From NCBI GenBank assembly GCA_964496475.1, contig CAZBZS010000009.1, positions 1 through 64,000 of the forward strand: DNA of 64,000 bases, given 5' to 3'. Below are positions 44,300 through 53,318 of the stretch, one piece after another. The position numbers and the translations under genes were made by a program. This stretch comes from JASLPR01 sp964496475 (GTDB lineage: Bacteria > Chloroflexota > UBA11872 > VXNJ01). The notes beneath the pieces were generated by a model that worked only from the letters and a program-made list of their open reading frames with translations, was not told where the DNA came from and did not search any database. How positions within the stretch are numbered: the first letter of the stretch is position 1; the number at the start of each line of letters is the position of its first letter.

Positions 44300-45378
44300 G
44301 CTGTCCCGACTTAGCCGGGGCGGCCCGCCTCCTGGATGAGGCGGTCGCCGGGGGCGTCATACCGGGGGCGGTCGCCCTGGTTGATATTGGCGGTAAAGCC
44401 ATGCTGGACCACGCGACCGGCGACGCCCAGACCGTGCCGGTGGTCCGACCGGTACGATCCGACACCATTTACGACCTGGCCTCGCTCACTAAGGCCGTCG
44501 TCACGGCGACGGCGATCATGATCCTGGTCGACCGGGGCGCACTGCACCTGCGCCAGCGGGTGGTCGAAGTCCTTCCGGAGTTCGCCGCCCACAGTAAGGA
44601 CGACGTTCATATCCTCCACCTGCTCACGCACACATCCGGTCTCCCAGCCCGGAACCGGGTCTCGCGAACCGCCAGCGACGCCGCGGAGACGGTCCGCCTG
44701 GCGCTCGGGATGTACAAAATGTATCCAACCGGCAGCCGCGAGCTTTATACCGACCTGGGATTCCTGGCTCTGGGGGAAATCGTCAGCCGAACGGCAAGCG
44801 CGCCGCTGGACGAATTCGCCATGAACGAAATCTTTGGCCCGCTTGGCATGATCGACACGGGTTACAACCCCAACGCCGACCGCCGCGGCCGCTGCGCCGC
44901 CACGGAGGACGCGCCCCACCGGGGCGGGGTGATCGTGGGCGAAGTCCACGACGACAAAGCCCAGCTGATGAACGGCGTCGCGGGACATGCTGGAATTTTT
45001 GGTACCGCCGCCGATCTGGTCCGTTTTGGCCGCATGCTGCTAAACGGCGGGGCGCTCGACGGAGCCCGCATTCTCTCGCCAGCCGCCGTGGCGGCGTTGA
45101 GCCGTAATCAGACCCCTCACCTCCCTACCGACCGCGGCCTAGCCTGGGCGCTGAGCCCGGGGCCGGGCTTCGCCTTCGACGACCTTACCGGGCCGGCGGC
45201 TTTCGCGCATACGGGCTTCACGGGCACGTCGATTTATGTAGATCCCGATGAAGATCTGGTTGCGGTTTTGCTGACCAATCGCGTGCATCCGTCACGTGAC
45301 AACCGGGCATATTTCGGCCTCCGCTCCCGGTTCCATAACGTCCTCTACGCCCACGTAAGGCAGGTTGCCAATGAATGA
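44296..45378 (+). CDS. serine beta-lactamase-like hydrolase (class C/EstB family)
   Basis: 360 residues. The catalytic Ser63-Leu-Thr-Lys66 is in ASLTKAVV; YTDLGF stands where Y-x-N is usual; the third motif is HTGFTG. No signal peptide. LLTHTSGLP is the family landmark. Such enzymes are esterases, peptidases or beta-lactamase relatives; a cytoplasmic esterase or D-aminopeptidase-like role is more likely than drug resistance. Coupled to the phosphatase and HAD genes. Confidence 0.88.
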   Translation: MSCPDLAGAARLLDEAVAGGVIPGAVALVDIGGKAMLDHATGDAQTVPVVRPVRSDTIYDLASLTKAVVTATAIMILVDRGALHLRQRVVEVLPEFAAHSKDDVHILHLLTHTSGLPARNRVSRTASDAAETVRLALGMYKMYPTGSRELYTDLGFLALGEIVSRTASAPLDEFAMNEIFGPLGMIDTGYNPNADRRGRCAATEDAPHRGGVIVGEVHDDKAQLMNGVAGHAGIFGTAADLVRFGRMLLNGGALDGARILSPAAVAALSRNQTPHLPTDRGLAWALSPGPGFAFDDLTGPAAFAHTGFTGTSIYVDPDEDLVAVLLTNRVHPSRDNRAYFGLRSRFHNVLYAHVRQVANE

Positions 45379-46168
45379 TCTGGCAGAGCCAGCCGACGGC
45401 GATCCGGTAGCTAAGAAAAAGCTGCCGGAGGCAGCCTTGTCGGGCAGCAAATCGCCGCGGGTCATCTTTTTCGACGCTTACGGAACGATCTTCACCGGCG
45501 GCAATTCAGACGACCCCACTACCGACCTTCGCCGGGGCTTGGCCGCCGCCGGCGTGGAGGCGGAGCACGATGTCCTGGCCGCCGCGCTCAAGCAGGAAAT
45601 GATCCACTATCGCCATCGCCAGCGCGGCGTGCGCACCCGGGAGGGGCTGGAAGAGCTGCGCCGCGAGTGCGGCCAGATCATCATCGACGGCATCGGTGGG
45701 AGCGAAGTCTGCCCCCTGAGCGACGCCGAGGTCGCCGACATCCTCATTGCCACGTTTCCCAGCCGCGTCTTCCCCGAGCTACCAGAGGCGGTCGCCCGCG
45801 CCCGCGCCGCCGGTTGCCGGGTCGGGGTGCTCAGCAATTTCAGCTATCTGTTGCCGATGATTCTGGACGACCTTGAGATCGGCGAGCTATTCGACTTCGT
45901 CGTCCATTCGGCCGGGGTGGGTTTTGAAAAACCGCACCCGCACATCTTCCACGCCGCCCTCCAGGAAGCTGACGTCGCCCCCCACCAGGCGGCTCTGATC
46001 GGGGATACCTACGGGGAAGACGTGGCCGGGGCGACGGCGGCCGGGATGATCGCCGTGTTTCTGGATCGTGCGGGCGACTCCACCCTGAAACATGGGCTAG
46101 TCGCCGGCAACCTGCTCGATGCCGTTGAGTTGGCTCTGAACGCCACCTCTCCGAGATTCGCAGCGTGA
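45371..46168 (+). CDS. HAD-superfamily hydrolase
   Basis: 265 residues from ATG 45371, overlapping the previous stop by 8 bases. Motif I FFDAYGTIF (the second Asp is replaced by Tyr, as in several HAD members), motif II GVLSNFS, and motif III/IV around GFEKPHPHIF and LIGDTYGEDVAGA. A phosphatase or related hydrolase of a small molecule. It ends 4 bases from the convergent ribH. Confidence 0.88.
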   Translation: MNDLAEPADGDPVAKKKLPEAALSGSKSPRVIFFDAYGTIFTGGNSDDPTTDLRRGLAAAGVEAEHDVLAAALKQEMIHYRHRQRGVRTREGLEELRRECGQIIIDGIGGSEVCPLSDAEVADILIATFPSRVFPELPEAVARARAAGCRVGVLSNFSYLLPMILDDLEIGELFDFVVHSAGVGFEKPHPHIFHAALQEADVAPHQAALIGDTYGEDVAGATAAGMIAVFLDRAGDSTLKHGLVAGNLLDAVELALNATSPRFAA

Positions 46169-46172
46169 AAAC

Positions 46173-46637
46173 TTAGATCGAGCGCAGGAGCGTCGCCATC
46201 TCCAGACCGACCTGAGCAGCCTGGTACCCCCGGTTGGTTTCGTCCGGTTGCGTTCGCACTTCCGCCTGCTGCTCGTCCCCCAGGGTCATCACCCCGAAGA
46301 TCACGGGCACGCCGGCCTCCATGCCGGCGTTCATGATGCCTCGCGCGGACTCCCCAGCGACATAGTCGAAATGCGGGGTGTCGCTGCGGATGACCGCTCC
46401 CAGGCAGATCACGGCGGCGTACTTGCCGCTGCCGGCGCAGCGGCGAGCGACCAGCGGAATTTCGAACGCTCCCGGCACCCGTATGACATCGACGCCATCG
46501 TCCGCCACATCGCCCTCAGCCAGCGCCTGCCGCGCCCCTTCGAGCAACCGCTCGGTGTAAGTCTCGTTGAATCGCGAGACGACCACCGCGAATGTGAGGC
46601 CCCGGCCGTCCAGGGCGCCCTTGAATTCCGGCGACAT
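46173..46637 (-). CDS. ribH: 6,7-dimethyl-8-ribityllumazine synthase
   Basis: 154 residues, normal length. VVSRFNETYTERLLEGA, VPGAFEIPLVAR, GAVIRSDTPHFDYV and FGVMTLGDEQQA are the family segments; the His in TPHFDYV is the catalytic base. It joins the ribitylamino-pyrimidine to dihydroxybutanone phosphate. Last gene of ribD-ribE-ribBA-ribH. Confidence 0.97.
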   Translation of the reverse strand: MSPEFKGALDGRGLTFAVVVSRFNETYTERLLEGARQALAEGDVADDGVDVIRVPGAFEIPLVARRCAGSGKYAAVICLGAVIRSDTPHFDYVAGESARGIMNAGMEAGVPVIFGVMTLGDEQQAEVRTQPDETNRGYQAAQVGLEMATLLRSI

Positions 46638-46664
46638 CAGCCGCTCAAGCCTTCGCCAAGCTGC

Positions 46665-47873
46665 TCAACGGAACACGTGCCCCATCTTCTTTTCCTTGGT
46701 CTCCAGGTAGTCGGCGTTGTGTTCGCCCGGCGGGATCACCAGCGGTATCCGCTCCACGATCTCCAGCCCGTAGCCGGCAATCTCGATCCGCTTCCGGGGA
46801 TTATTTGTGAGAAGACGGATTCGCGAGAGACCAAGCTCGGTCAGGATTTGCGCCCCGATGCCATAGTCGCGTTCGTCCGGCCGAAAGCCCAGCTTCAGGT
46901 TGGCCTCCACGGTGTCGAGCCCGCCGTCCTGCAGGGCGTAGGCCCGGAGCTTATTGGCAAGGCCGATTCCGCGACCCTCTTGACGCATGTAGAGCACCAC
47001 CCCCCGACCTTTATCCGCCACCATTCGCAGGGCCGCCTGTAACTGCGGGCCGCAATCGCAACGCAAGGAGCCAAAGACGTCGCCGGTGAGGCATTCATCG
47101 TGTACGCGCACGAGCGGCGGTTCGCCGGAGATATCGCCTTTGACGACGGCCATGTGATCCTCGCCGGTGGTGAGGTCGCGAAACGCATAGGCGCGGAACT
47201 CACCGTAGGCGGTGGGCAGGGTTGTTTCGGCCACCCGCCGTACCAATTTTTCGCTGCGCCGGCGGAACTCGATGAGATTGGCCAATCTGATGACGGCCAA
47301 GCTCTCCTGATCAGCCACGGCGAAGACCTCGTCCAGGGATGGATCCTCACTCTCAGCATTTACCATGTGGCTCAGCACGGCGACGGGCGGCATACCGGCC
47401 TGATGAGCCAGGTCTACGGCCGCCTCGGCGAAGCCGGCCCGCCTCAAGACGCCTCCCTCGGTCGCGCGGATAGGCCGCACCATGCCCGGCTTTGAAAAGT
47501 CGGCGGCGCCGTAGTTTGGATCGGCCAGGGCTCGTATCGTCGTCGATTGACCGTGGGGTGAGCCGGGATGAGCCTCTTCGCGAAGATCGACGGTTTCGGT
47601 GAAAAAAGGACGCCGCAGACTGGTTTCCGTGCCGGTTCGACTGACGAGGTTGATGCCCAGTTTGTCCAGCCGGGCGTGATCCATGGCGACCAGCAGCGGG
47701 GATTCGCTCCGGCGCGTGAGCCAACTCACGTAGGGTCCGGTTACCAGGCTGGCGGGCGCGCAATAGCGGCACTCAAGTCCAGGCGTCCCGCTCACGATCA
47801 GGACGGTCTCGTTGGCGGCGAATCGACGAATCGCGTCTTCAATCGACGTGAAACGGGTTTCGTCCGGGATCAT
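46665..47873 (-). CDS. ribBA: RibBA with intact GTP cyclohydrolase II half and degenerate DHBP-synthase half
   Basis: 402 residues. The C-terminal half (~210-402) is a normal GTP cyclohydrolase II: zinc ligands Cys261, Cys272 and Cys274 in ECLTGDVFGSLRCDCG, and MRQEGRGIGL. The N-terminal half keeps the RibB scaffold (DFSKPGMVRPI, GGVLRRAG, EAAVDLA) but lacks its catalytic residues: the acidic DREDEGD loop reads SGTPGLECRYCAP, GHTEA reads GFAEA and the CEI Glu region reads SHM. So it should open GTP but probably cannot make DHBP. Overlaps ribE by 4 bases. Confidence 0.93.
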   Translation of the reverse strand: MIPDETRFTSIEDAIRRFAANETVLIVSGTPGLECRYCAPASLVTGPYVSWLTRRSESPLLVAMDHARLDKLGINLVSRTGTETSLRRPFFTETVDLREEAHPGSPHGQSTTIRALADPNYGAADFSKPGMVRPIRATEGGVLRRAGFAEAAVDLAHQAGMPPVAVLSHMVNAESEDPSLDEVFAVADQESLAVIRLANLIEFRRRSEKLVRRVAETTLPTAYGEFRAYAFRDLTTGEDHMAVVKGDISGEPPLVRVHDECLTGDVFGSLRCDCGPQLQAALRMVADKGRGVVLYMRQEGRGIGLANKLRAYALQDGGLDTVEANLKLGFRPDERDYGIGAQILTELGLSRIRLLTNNPRKRIEIAGYGLEIVERIPLVIPPGEHNADYLETKEKKMGHVFR

Positions 47874-48481
47874 CGGTTTCCCACCGTTTCCGACTGAGCA
47901 GCCAGCATCTTCTCCGCATACTTGGCCAGCAGGTCCACCTCCACGTTTACCCGGTTGCCGACGACGGCCGTTCCCATCACGATGTGCTCTATCGTGTAAC
48001 GGATCAGCGCAACCCCGAACCGGGTACCTTCGCAGAAGGTCACGGTCAGGCTGGCCCCATCGAGCGCCACGAATCCTTTTTCCACGATGTAACGCACCAC
48101 CTCCGGCGTCGTCTCCAGATCGAAGAGCAGCGATTCCCCGTCCTGCGCTATCGCGGTGATGGTCGCGGTCCCGTCCACATGCCCCTGCACGATATGCCCA
48201 TCCAGGCGGCCGTCAGCCGCCAGCGGCCGCTCCAGGTTCACCCGGTCGCCGGGTTCCAGCCGGCCGAGGTTCGTGCGGCGCAGGGTCTCCGGCATCGCCT
48301 CGAAGGTAAATTCACCATCGCCGGCTGCGACCGCGGTAACGCAGACGCCGTTTACGGCCATGCTGCGGCTCGTCTCCATGTCGGCCGCGACCTGATTGCC
48401 GCCGATCGCGAACGATTGCAGGCCTTCTCGTCGCTCCACCGACACGACCGTGCCGAGTTCCTCGATGATGCCAGTAAACAT
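47870..48481 (-). CDS. ribE: riboflavin synthase alpha subunit
   Basis: 203 residues made of two similar lumazine-binding barrels: the first opens MFTGIIEELGTV with VNGVCVTA, the second opens with LDGHIVQGHVDG and has LDGASLTV. It converts two lumazine molecules into riboflavin and pyrimidine. Start lies 3 bases after the ribD stop. Confidence 0.97.
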   Translation of the reverse strand: MFTGIIEELGTVVSVERREGLQSFAIGGNQVAADMETSRSMAVNGVCVTAVAAGDGEFTFEAMPETLRRTNLGRLEPGDRVNLERPLAADGRLDGHIVQGHVDGTATITAIAQDGESLLFDLETTPEVVRYIVEKGFVALDGASLTVTFCEGTRFGVALIRYTIEHIVMGTAVVGNRVNVEVDLLAKYAEKMLAAQSETVGNR

Positions 48482-48484
48482 CGC

Positions 48485-49627
48485 TCAGTCCCATCTAGAC
48501 GGATTTTGTTCGGCGGGGGCATAGGTGTTCACGATCCCGGAGATCTGAACGTCCTCCCCGCTGGCCTGAAAGGATACGGCACCGGAACCGGTCGCTCGCC
48601 GAAATTCGGCCGCTTCCGCGCCAGTTACAGGCACGGCGACACCGTCTCCGATGGCGAAGGGCGCGACGAAGACCTCGACCCGGTCCGCCAGCCCGGTCGC
48701 GAAGAACGCCTTCAGCACATCTCCGCCTCCCTCGACCAGGAGATTCAGCGTACCGCGCCGGCCCAGTTCGTCCAGCAGCGCCGCCAGCTGAGCCTTCGAT
48801 GTCTCCGATGCCTTCAGCATCAGCAAGACCTCGGTTCCGGCCGCCCGCAAAGCCGCCGCCCGGTCCTCTGGCGCTTCGGGAGCGGAGACAATAAGGGTTT
48901 TCCCGGGCACTTCGGTCCCGAGCATCCTTGCGTTCAGCGGCGTTCGCAGCCGCCGGTCCAATACCACCCGCAGCGGCTGCTTCCCGATATAGCCGTCCAG
49001 CCGGCAGGTCAACAGAGGGTCATCCGCCAGTACCGTCCCGCTCCCCACGAGGACCGCGTCGGCCCGCCTTCGCATTTCGTGCACTCGCAGGCGCGATTCC
49101 GCGCCGGAGATTTGAAGCGGCTTGCCTCCGGGGCCAGCGATCTTACCGTCCTTCGACATCGCCCACTTCACGGTGACGTAGGGGCGTTTATGTTCCGCCC
49201 ATTTGAAAAACCCCTGGTAGATTTCCGCCGCCGCCGGTCCGCCTATCCCGACATCGACCTCGATCCCAGCCGCGCGGAGACGTTCCACCCCACCGGCCGC
49301 CACCGGGTTGGGCTCGCGCGCCGCCACAAGCACTCGCCCGATGCCGGCGGCGACGATGGCCTCGGTGCAGGGCGGCGTAGCGCCATGGTGATCGCAGGGC
49401 TCCAAAGTGACGTACAGGTCGGCGCCCCGGGCCGCTTCACCGGCGGCCGCTAGGGCCCGGCGCTCGGCGTGAAATCCCGGAGGGGACGCCGTCGCGGCCT
49501 CGCCCACGACCAGCCCGTTTCGCAACACCACCGCCCCGACCGCCGGCAGTGGGCTTATCTGGCCAAGTTGTGATACGGCCAACTCCAGCGCCGATTCCAT
49601 CGCCGGGTCCACCGGTTTCTTCGCCAT
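48485..49627 (-). CDS. ribD: bifunctional RibD deaminase/reductase
   Basis: 380 residues. N-terminal deaminase with zinc site His53-Ala-Glu55 (GFHAERRAL), Cys78 and Cys87 (PCDHHGATPPC); C-terminal reductase with KWAMSKDGKIA, DAVLVGSGTV and LVEGGGDVL. It performs the second and third steps of riboflavin synthesis. First gene of the operon. The upstream region lacks recognisable FMN-riboswitch segments; a truncated isomerase-like frame ends 7 bases before its start. Confidence 0.96.
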   Translation of the reverse strand: MAKKPVDPAMESALELAVSQLGQISPLPAVGAVVLRNGLVVGEAATASPPGFHAERRALAAAGEAARGADLYVTLEPCDHHGATPPCTEAIVAAGIGRVLVAAREPNPVAAGGVERLRAAGIEVDVGIGGPAAAEIYQGFFKWAEHKRPYVTVKWAMSKDGKIAGPGGKPLQISGAESRLRVHEMRRRADAVLVGSGTVLADDPLLTCRLDGYIGKQPLRVVLDRRLRTPLNARMLGTEVPGKTLIVSAPEAPEDRAAALRAAGTEVLLMLKASETSKAQLAALLDELGRRGTLNLLVEGGGDVLKAFFATGLADRVEVFVAPFAIGDGVAVPVTGAEAAEFRRATGSGAVSFQASGEDVQISGIVNTYAPAEQNPSRWD

Positions 49628-49634
49628 AGCGAAC

Positions 49635-49781
49635 TCAGTCCGAGCCTAGACCCGCGCCGCCAGGAACTCGTAGCCGGGCCGCACGCAGTCGCCGCAAGGT
49701 GTTCTCGAAATCCGGCACGGTCTGCAAATGTTCGTTCGCCGAGTACAACTGCACCGCGATCGCCGGTCGATCCTTCGCCAT
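49635..49781 (-). pseudogene. sugar-phosphate isomerase/epimerase N-terminal relic, or ribD leader frame
   Basis: A 48-codon frame with GGAG about 7 bases before its ATG. It reads IAVQLYSANEHL, then DFENTLRRLRAA, the opening of xylose-isomerase-like TIM barrels. A one-base deletion at the Cs around 49670 would continue as AGYEFLAARV, matching the family's next G-Y motif before another stop. The rest of the barrel is absent. Its stop lies 7 bases before the ribD start, so translation of this frame could feed into ribD. Confidence 0.55.
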
Positions 49782-49880
49782 CCTGATCTCCGTTCGAATA
49801 TCCCGCGCAACTCAATCCGACCCTCAGGCTACTGGATGCCGTGCCGTCGTTCGTCTGGATTCGGATAGCATTCGCCTCCC

Positions 49881-50492
49881 ATGAAGGTCCTAGGCATCAC
49901 CGGCAACATCGCCGCCGGCAAATCCCTCGCCGCCTCGATGCTCGCTGAGCGCGGCGCCCATGTCATCGATGCCGACGCGGTGGTGCATAAGCTTTACCAT
50001 CGTGGCACACGCGTTTTCGAGGCAGTCACCGCCCGCTTCGGCGAGTCGGTCGCCGGCGCTGAGGCCATCGACCGCGCGGAACTGGCCTCGATTGTGTTCG
50101 CTGACCGCGAAGCGATGCTTGAGCTAGAAAGCATCGTCCATCCGGCGGTCGGGGAGGCGATTCGGGAGCGGCTCGAAACCCGGCCTCCGGCTACGCCTGC
50201 AGTCATCGAAGCCATCCGCCTGGTCGAGGGGGTCAGCGCCGATTTGATCGACGAGCTCTGGATCGTCACCGCGCTACGGGACGAGCAGATCTCCCGGTTG
50301 GCCGAACAGCGGGGGCTCGATCGCGCCGGCGCCGAGAAGCGCCTGGACGCCCAGAGCGATCCCGCCGCGAAGGAGCGGGCCTTCAAGGAGCGTCGCCCGG
50401 GGGTCCCGGTCCGCTACCTGGCCAACCCGGGCTCCGTGGAAGAGTTACGGGCTGGCGTCGAACTTGCGTGGGAAGCATTCCTCGGGACCTAG
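49881..50492 (+). CDS. coaE: dephospho-CoA kinase
   Basis: 203 residues. P-loop GITGNIAAGKS, substrate motif DADAVVHKLYH, HPAVGEAI and the lid region QISRLAEQRG are family landmarks. It phosphorylates dephospho-CoA, the last step of CoA synthesis. panB, another pathway gene, lies at 54.3 kb but is not linked. Confidence 0.95.
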   Translation: MKVLGITGNIAAGKSLAASMLAERGAHVIDADAVVHKLYHRGTRVFEAVTARFGESVAGAEAIDRAELASIVFADREAMLELESIVHPAVGEAIRERLETRPPATPAVIEAIRLVEGVSADLIDELWIVTALRDEQISRLAEQRGLDRAGAEKRLDAQSDPAAKERAFKERRPGVPVRYLANPGSVEELRAGVELAWEAFLGT

Positions 50493-50515
50493 CTGCATAA
50501 GGCAGCTTTGTTTCT
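50491..50515 (+). terminator. rho-independent terminator after coaE
   Basis: AGCTGC-ATAAG-GCAGCT stem-loop overlapping the coaE stop, followed by TTGTTTCT. Confidence 0.7.
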
Positions 50516-50573
50516 GATTGGTTGATGCGCTGTCATTCGGCAGCACTGTTTGGGACATCAGCCTCGCGGGGGC

Positions 50574-52040
50574 CTAGCCAGTCAACTGATCCCATACTCG
50601 TTCCACGGCGGCCGAGTCTGTGCCCACCACCAGGTAGATGTCGTCACCATCGCGAAATAGCCGGGCGGCGCGAAAGTCCTTCTCCCAGGTGACCAGGTCG
50701 CCCGCCGCGAGCGTGCGCCCTGGCTCGGCCTGGAATGGGTCCAGCCAGTTTTCCTGCAGGAAGAACGTGGCGTTGTCCCAGAACAGATCGGCGGCCGGCG
50801 GGTCCCAGCGCATCTTCAAGATCAGCAAGTTGTCCATGCCGTTCTCGTAGATCACGTACTCGTCCCCGCCCCATCCATCGGCCAGCAGATTTCCGGGCAC
50901 GAATCCGCCGAAAAGGAGATCGAGGAAGAAGGCGCCCATCACGTTGCGCCGCTGTTCCCGCCAGCCCAACATCGCCGACTCGCTAAGATCCGGTACCTCT
51001 ACGTCCTGCGGCAGCTCGCCAGTCAGGTACTTGTCCGGATAGAGGATTTGTTCCGTCGAGACCGGCAGATCGGCGTAGGCGGCATCGACCCGCTCCCAGC
51101 CGCCGACCTGGATCAGGCGCTCGACGAAGGCCTGCCCGGCGGTATACGAGAAACCTAACAGATCCTCCAGAAACATTCGCGCCCGGCTCGGGACCGAGCT
51201 CGGAGTCCGGGCCGGCGTCATCTGGAACTCGGTCAATTCCTCCTGGGTCACCACCTGGAGAAACGCGACCACGCCGGCCACGGTCGCGTCGCCTTCGACG
51301 AGCGCGGTGAAGGCCTTGGACGCGTCCACGTTGTGGTTACCGATGGCCTCGTCGATGGCTCCGAGGTCAAAGACGGCGTCCTGCAGCGCATGGACGTATT
51401 CGTGGGTCAAAACATATTTCAGCATCCCGAGGCCGGCATCGCCCTCGCCGATTACGAACATCGTCTTTTCATCCTGGTTGTAGAGCCCCAGCACGTCCTC
51501 GCCGAGCAATTCGAGCTGAACTTCCAGGATGTCCTCGCCCGGCGCCAGAATCCCCAGAAGGCTCCACTCGATGTTGTCCATCGCCTGTTCCTCTGGCGGG
51601 TAATCCTCCAGGATGACCTCAAGCAGGTAGGCGGCGAGCTCTTCGCGATTTAGCAGGCCGGGCTCGATGTCCACCGCCGGCAGGCTGCGAATCGCCGACA
51701 CCACCGGCGCGGCCTCCGCCAGCACAGCCGTCGCCGACGATCCATTCTGATTCGGTTCCGCTGGGGGTTCGGTACTTCGCGGAGTGGAGACCGCTGTCGT
51801 GGCCGTCGCGGTCGCAACCGGGACCGGTTCCGCTGGTTCTGTCGGCGCTGCCTCAAGCAGGTCTTCCCGGGCCGTTTGCGCCGTTGGCGCAAACTCCAGA
51901 GGGACCACTGTCGCGACTGGTGCTGAATCCTCGGTAGTCCGGGATCCAGCGCAGCCGGCGAGCAAGACTGCCACGGCCGCCACCAGCGCCATCATCAGCA
52001 GCGACGGTAGCCGTCTCCGACCGATTGCAAACAAGGACAA
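50574..52040 (-). CDS. lipoprotein with HEXXH metallopeptidase-like motif
   Basis: 488 residues from a TTG start. Signal peptide with a lipobox LLAGC (Cys30), then a Pro/Thr/Ala-rich linker to about residue 110. The folded part holds HEYVH (213-217) and a downstream Glu249 in LVEGDA, the arrangement of a zinc site of gluzincin-like peptidases. No other peptidase signature is seen. Exported and anchored to the membrane. A protease role is inferred from the zinc motif only. Confidence 0.78.
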   Translation of the reverse strand: MSLFAIGRRRLPSLLMMALVAAVAVLLAGCAGSRTTEDSAPVATVVPLEFAPTAQTAREDLLEAAPTEPAEPVPVATATATTAVSTPRSTEPPAEPNQNGSSATAVLAEAAPVVSAIRSLPAVDIEPGLLNREELAAYLLEVILEDYPPEEQAMDNIEWSLLGILAPGEDILEVQLELLGEDVLGLYNQDEKTMFVIGEGDAGLGMLKYVLTHEYVHALQDAVFDLGAIDEAIGNHNVDASKAFTALVEGDATVAGVVAFLQVVTQEELTEFQMTPARTPSSVPSRARMFLEDLLGFSYTAGQAFVERLIQVGGWERVDAAYADLPVSTEQILYPDKYLTGELPQDVEVPDLSESAMLGWREQRRNVMGAFFLDLLFGGFVPGNLLADGWGGDEYVIYENGMDNLLILKMRWDPPAADLFWDNATFFLQENWLDPFQAEPGRTLAAGDLVTWEKDFRAARLFRDGDDIYLVVGTDSAAVERVWDQLTG

Positions 52041-52133
52041 AGAATGGCTACCTTGTGGCGAACTTCAGCCGCAAGCTTAGCTGACGCTTCGGCGGTCGTT
52101 TGTAGCCAATCCAACCATCCCCGGGAGCCGTCG

Positions 52134-53252
52134 ATGAAGATTCAGGCGCTCAACGTCCACCATCTCACCTGCGAACTCGAGCACACCGCCTGGAACTCGG
52201 TTACGGCCCATCCCACCCGGCCGGCGCTGGTGGTCGAAGTCGTCACTGTCGACGGAGTCTCGGGTTGGGGCTCGGCCGCTGGCGGCGCTCGCGGGGGTGA
52301 AAACCGGCTGGCAGCCGCCACCGAACTGCTGCCTGGAAAAGATCTGCGCGACTGGGGCATTCTGCTGGCCGGTCTCACGCCGGTCCACGGACGCGGCCGC
52401 AACGTGGTAGCCGCCATCGAGACCGCTCTGCTCGATGCCCTTGGCCGATCTCTGGACATTTCCGTGGCTGGAATGTTGGGCCTCCAGCGCCGCCGGGTAC
52501 CCGCCTACGCCTCCGGCGGCTATTACTACGATCACCTGCCCGACCGCCGCGATCTATTACGGCTGGAAGTCGCCGATGCCCGCGCGCGCGGCTTCCGCTA
52601 CTACAAGATGAAGATCGGGCGGGTCGCCCCGGAGCAGGATCTCGAAGACGTGGTCGCCGTGCTTGAGGCCGCCGGGGACGCGATGCGCGTCGCCGTCGAT
52701 CCCAACTGCGCGTACTCGTATCCGGTGGCCCTGGAAGTCGGCCGCGCCCTCGACGACCTCGGCGTGCTCTGGTACGAGGAGCCCCTGCCGAAGCGCCAAC
52801 TGGATGCCTATCGCGAACTGCGCGGGAAGCTGGAGGTCCCGATCGCTGGCGGGGAAGGCTACGCCGATCTGGGCGAGTTCCAGCAGGCACTGGCGGCCCG
52901 GGCCATGGACATGGTGCAGCCCGACCTCAGCGGGGCCGGCGGATTCCACGCCTGCCTGGATGTGGCGGCGGTGGCCGCAGCGCACGGCGCCGCCTGCTTT
53001 CCGCACTGCTGGGCCGACTCGCTGCACATCATGGCCAGCGCCCACCTGCTCGCCGCGATGCCCGAGAGCCCGGGTATCGAGTTCGGCGCCCCACCGTTGC
53101 TGGAGTACGACGTGACCGAAAATCCGATTCGGATAGAGTTGCTAGGCGGAGAGCCGCCGGTCGATGCCGACGGCTGTGTGGCCATCCCTGACGCGCCCGG
53201 GCTAGGCGTTGAGGTGAACCGCGAGGCGCTGATGAAGTTCGCCATCGCCTGA
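52134..53252 (+). CDS. enolase-superfamily (mandelate racemase/muconate cycloisomerase-like) enzyme
   Basis: 372 residues from ATG 52134 with a GGGAG site; the open frame extends to 52044. Capping domain then barrel with YKMKIG (Lys158, Lys160), metal ligands Asp189, Glu215 and Glu241 (VDPNC, WYEEP, AGGEGY), Asp264 and His291 (PHCWAD). A His plus the KxK pair is the mandelate-racemase-subgroup layout, used for acid-sugar dehydration or racemisation. The specific substrate is not predictable. Confidence 0.9.
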   Translation: MKIQALNVHHLTCELEHTAWNSVTAHPTRPALVVEVVTVDGVSGWGSAAGGARGGENRLAAATELLPGKDLRDWGILLAGLTPVHGRGRNVVAAIETALLDALGRSLDISVAGMLGLQRRRVPAYASGGYYYDHLPDRRDLLRLEVADARARGFRYYKMKIGRVAPEQDLEDVVAVLEAAGDAMRVAVDPNCAYSYPVALEVGRALDDLGVLWYEEPLPKRQLDAYRELRGKLEVPIAGGEGYADLGEFQQALAARAMDMVQPDLSGAGGFHACLDVAAVAAAHGAACFPHCWADSLHIMASAHLLAAMPESPGIEFGAPPLLEYDVTENPIRIELLGGEPPVDADGCVAIPDAPGLGVEVNREALMKFAIA

Positions 53253-53318
53253 ACGAAGGCCGGGTATCTGCTAACTCTCCCTTTCACGGCACCGGCGCGA
53301 GGGCACAGGGGATTCAGG

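Noticed and set aside
44296..45378. Beta-lactamase resistance gene
   Set aside because: No signal peptide, Y-x-N replaced by YTD, and an operon with phosphatase and HAD genes; an esterase or peptidase relative is likelier.
49628..49880. FMN riboswitch upstream of ribD
   Set aside because: The conserved FMN-element segments are not seen on the minus strand; the region is largely a short coding relic.
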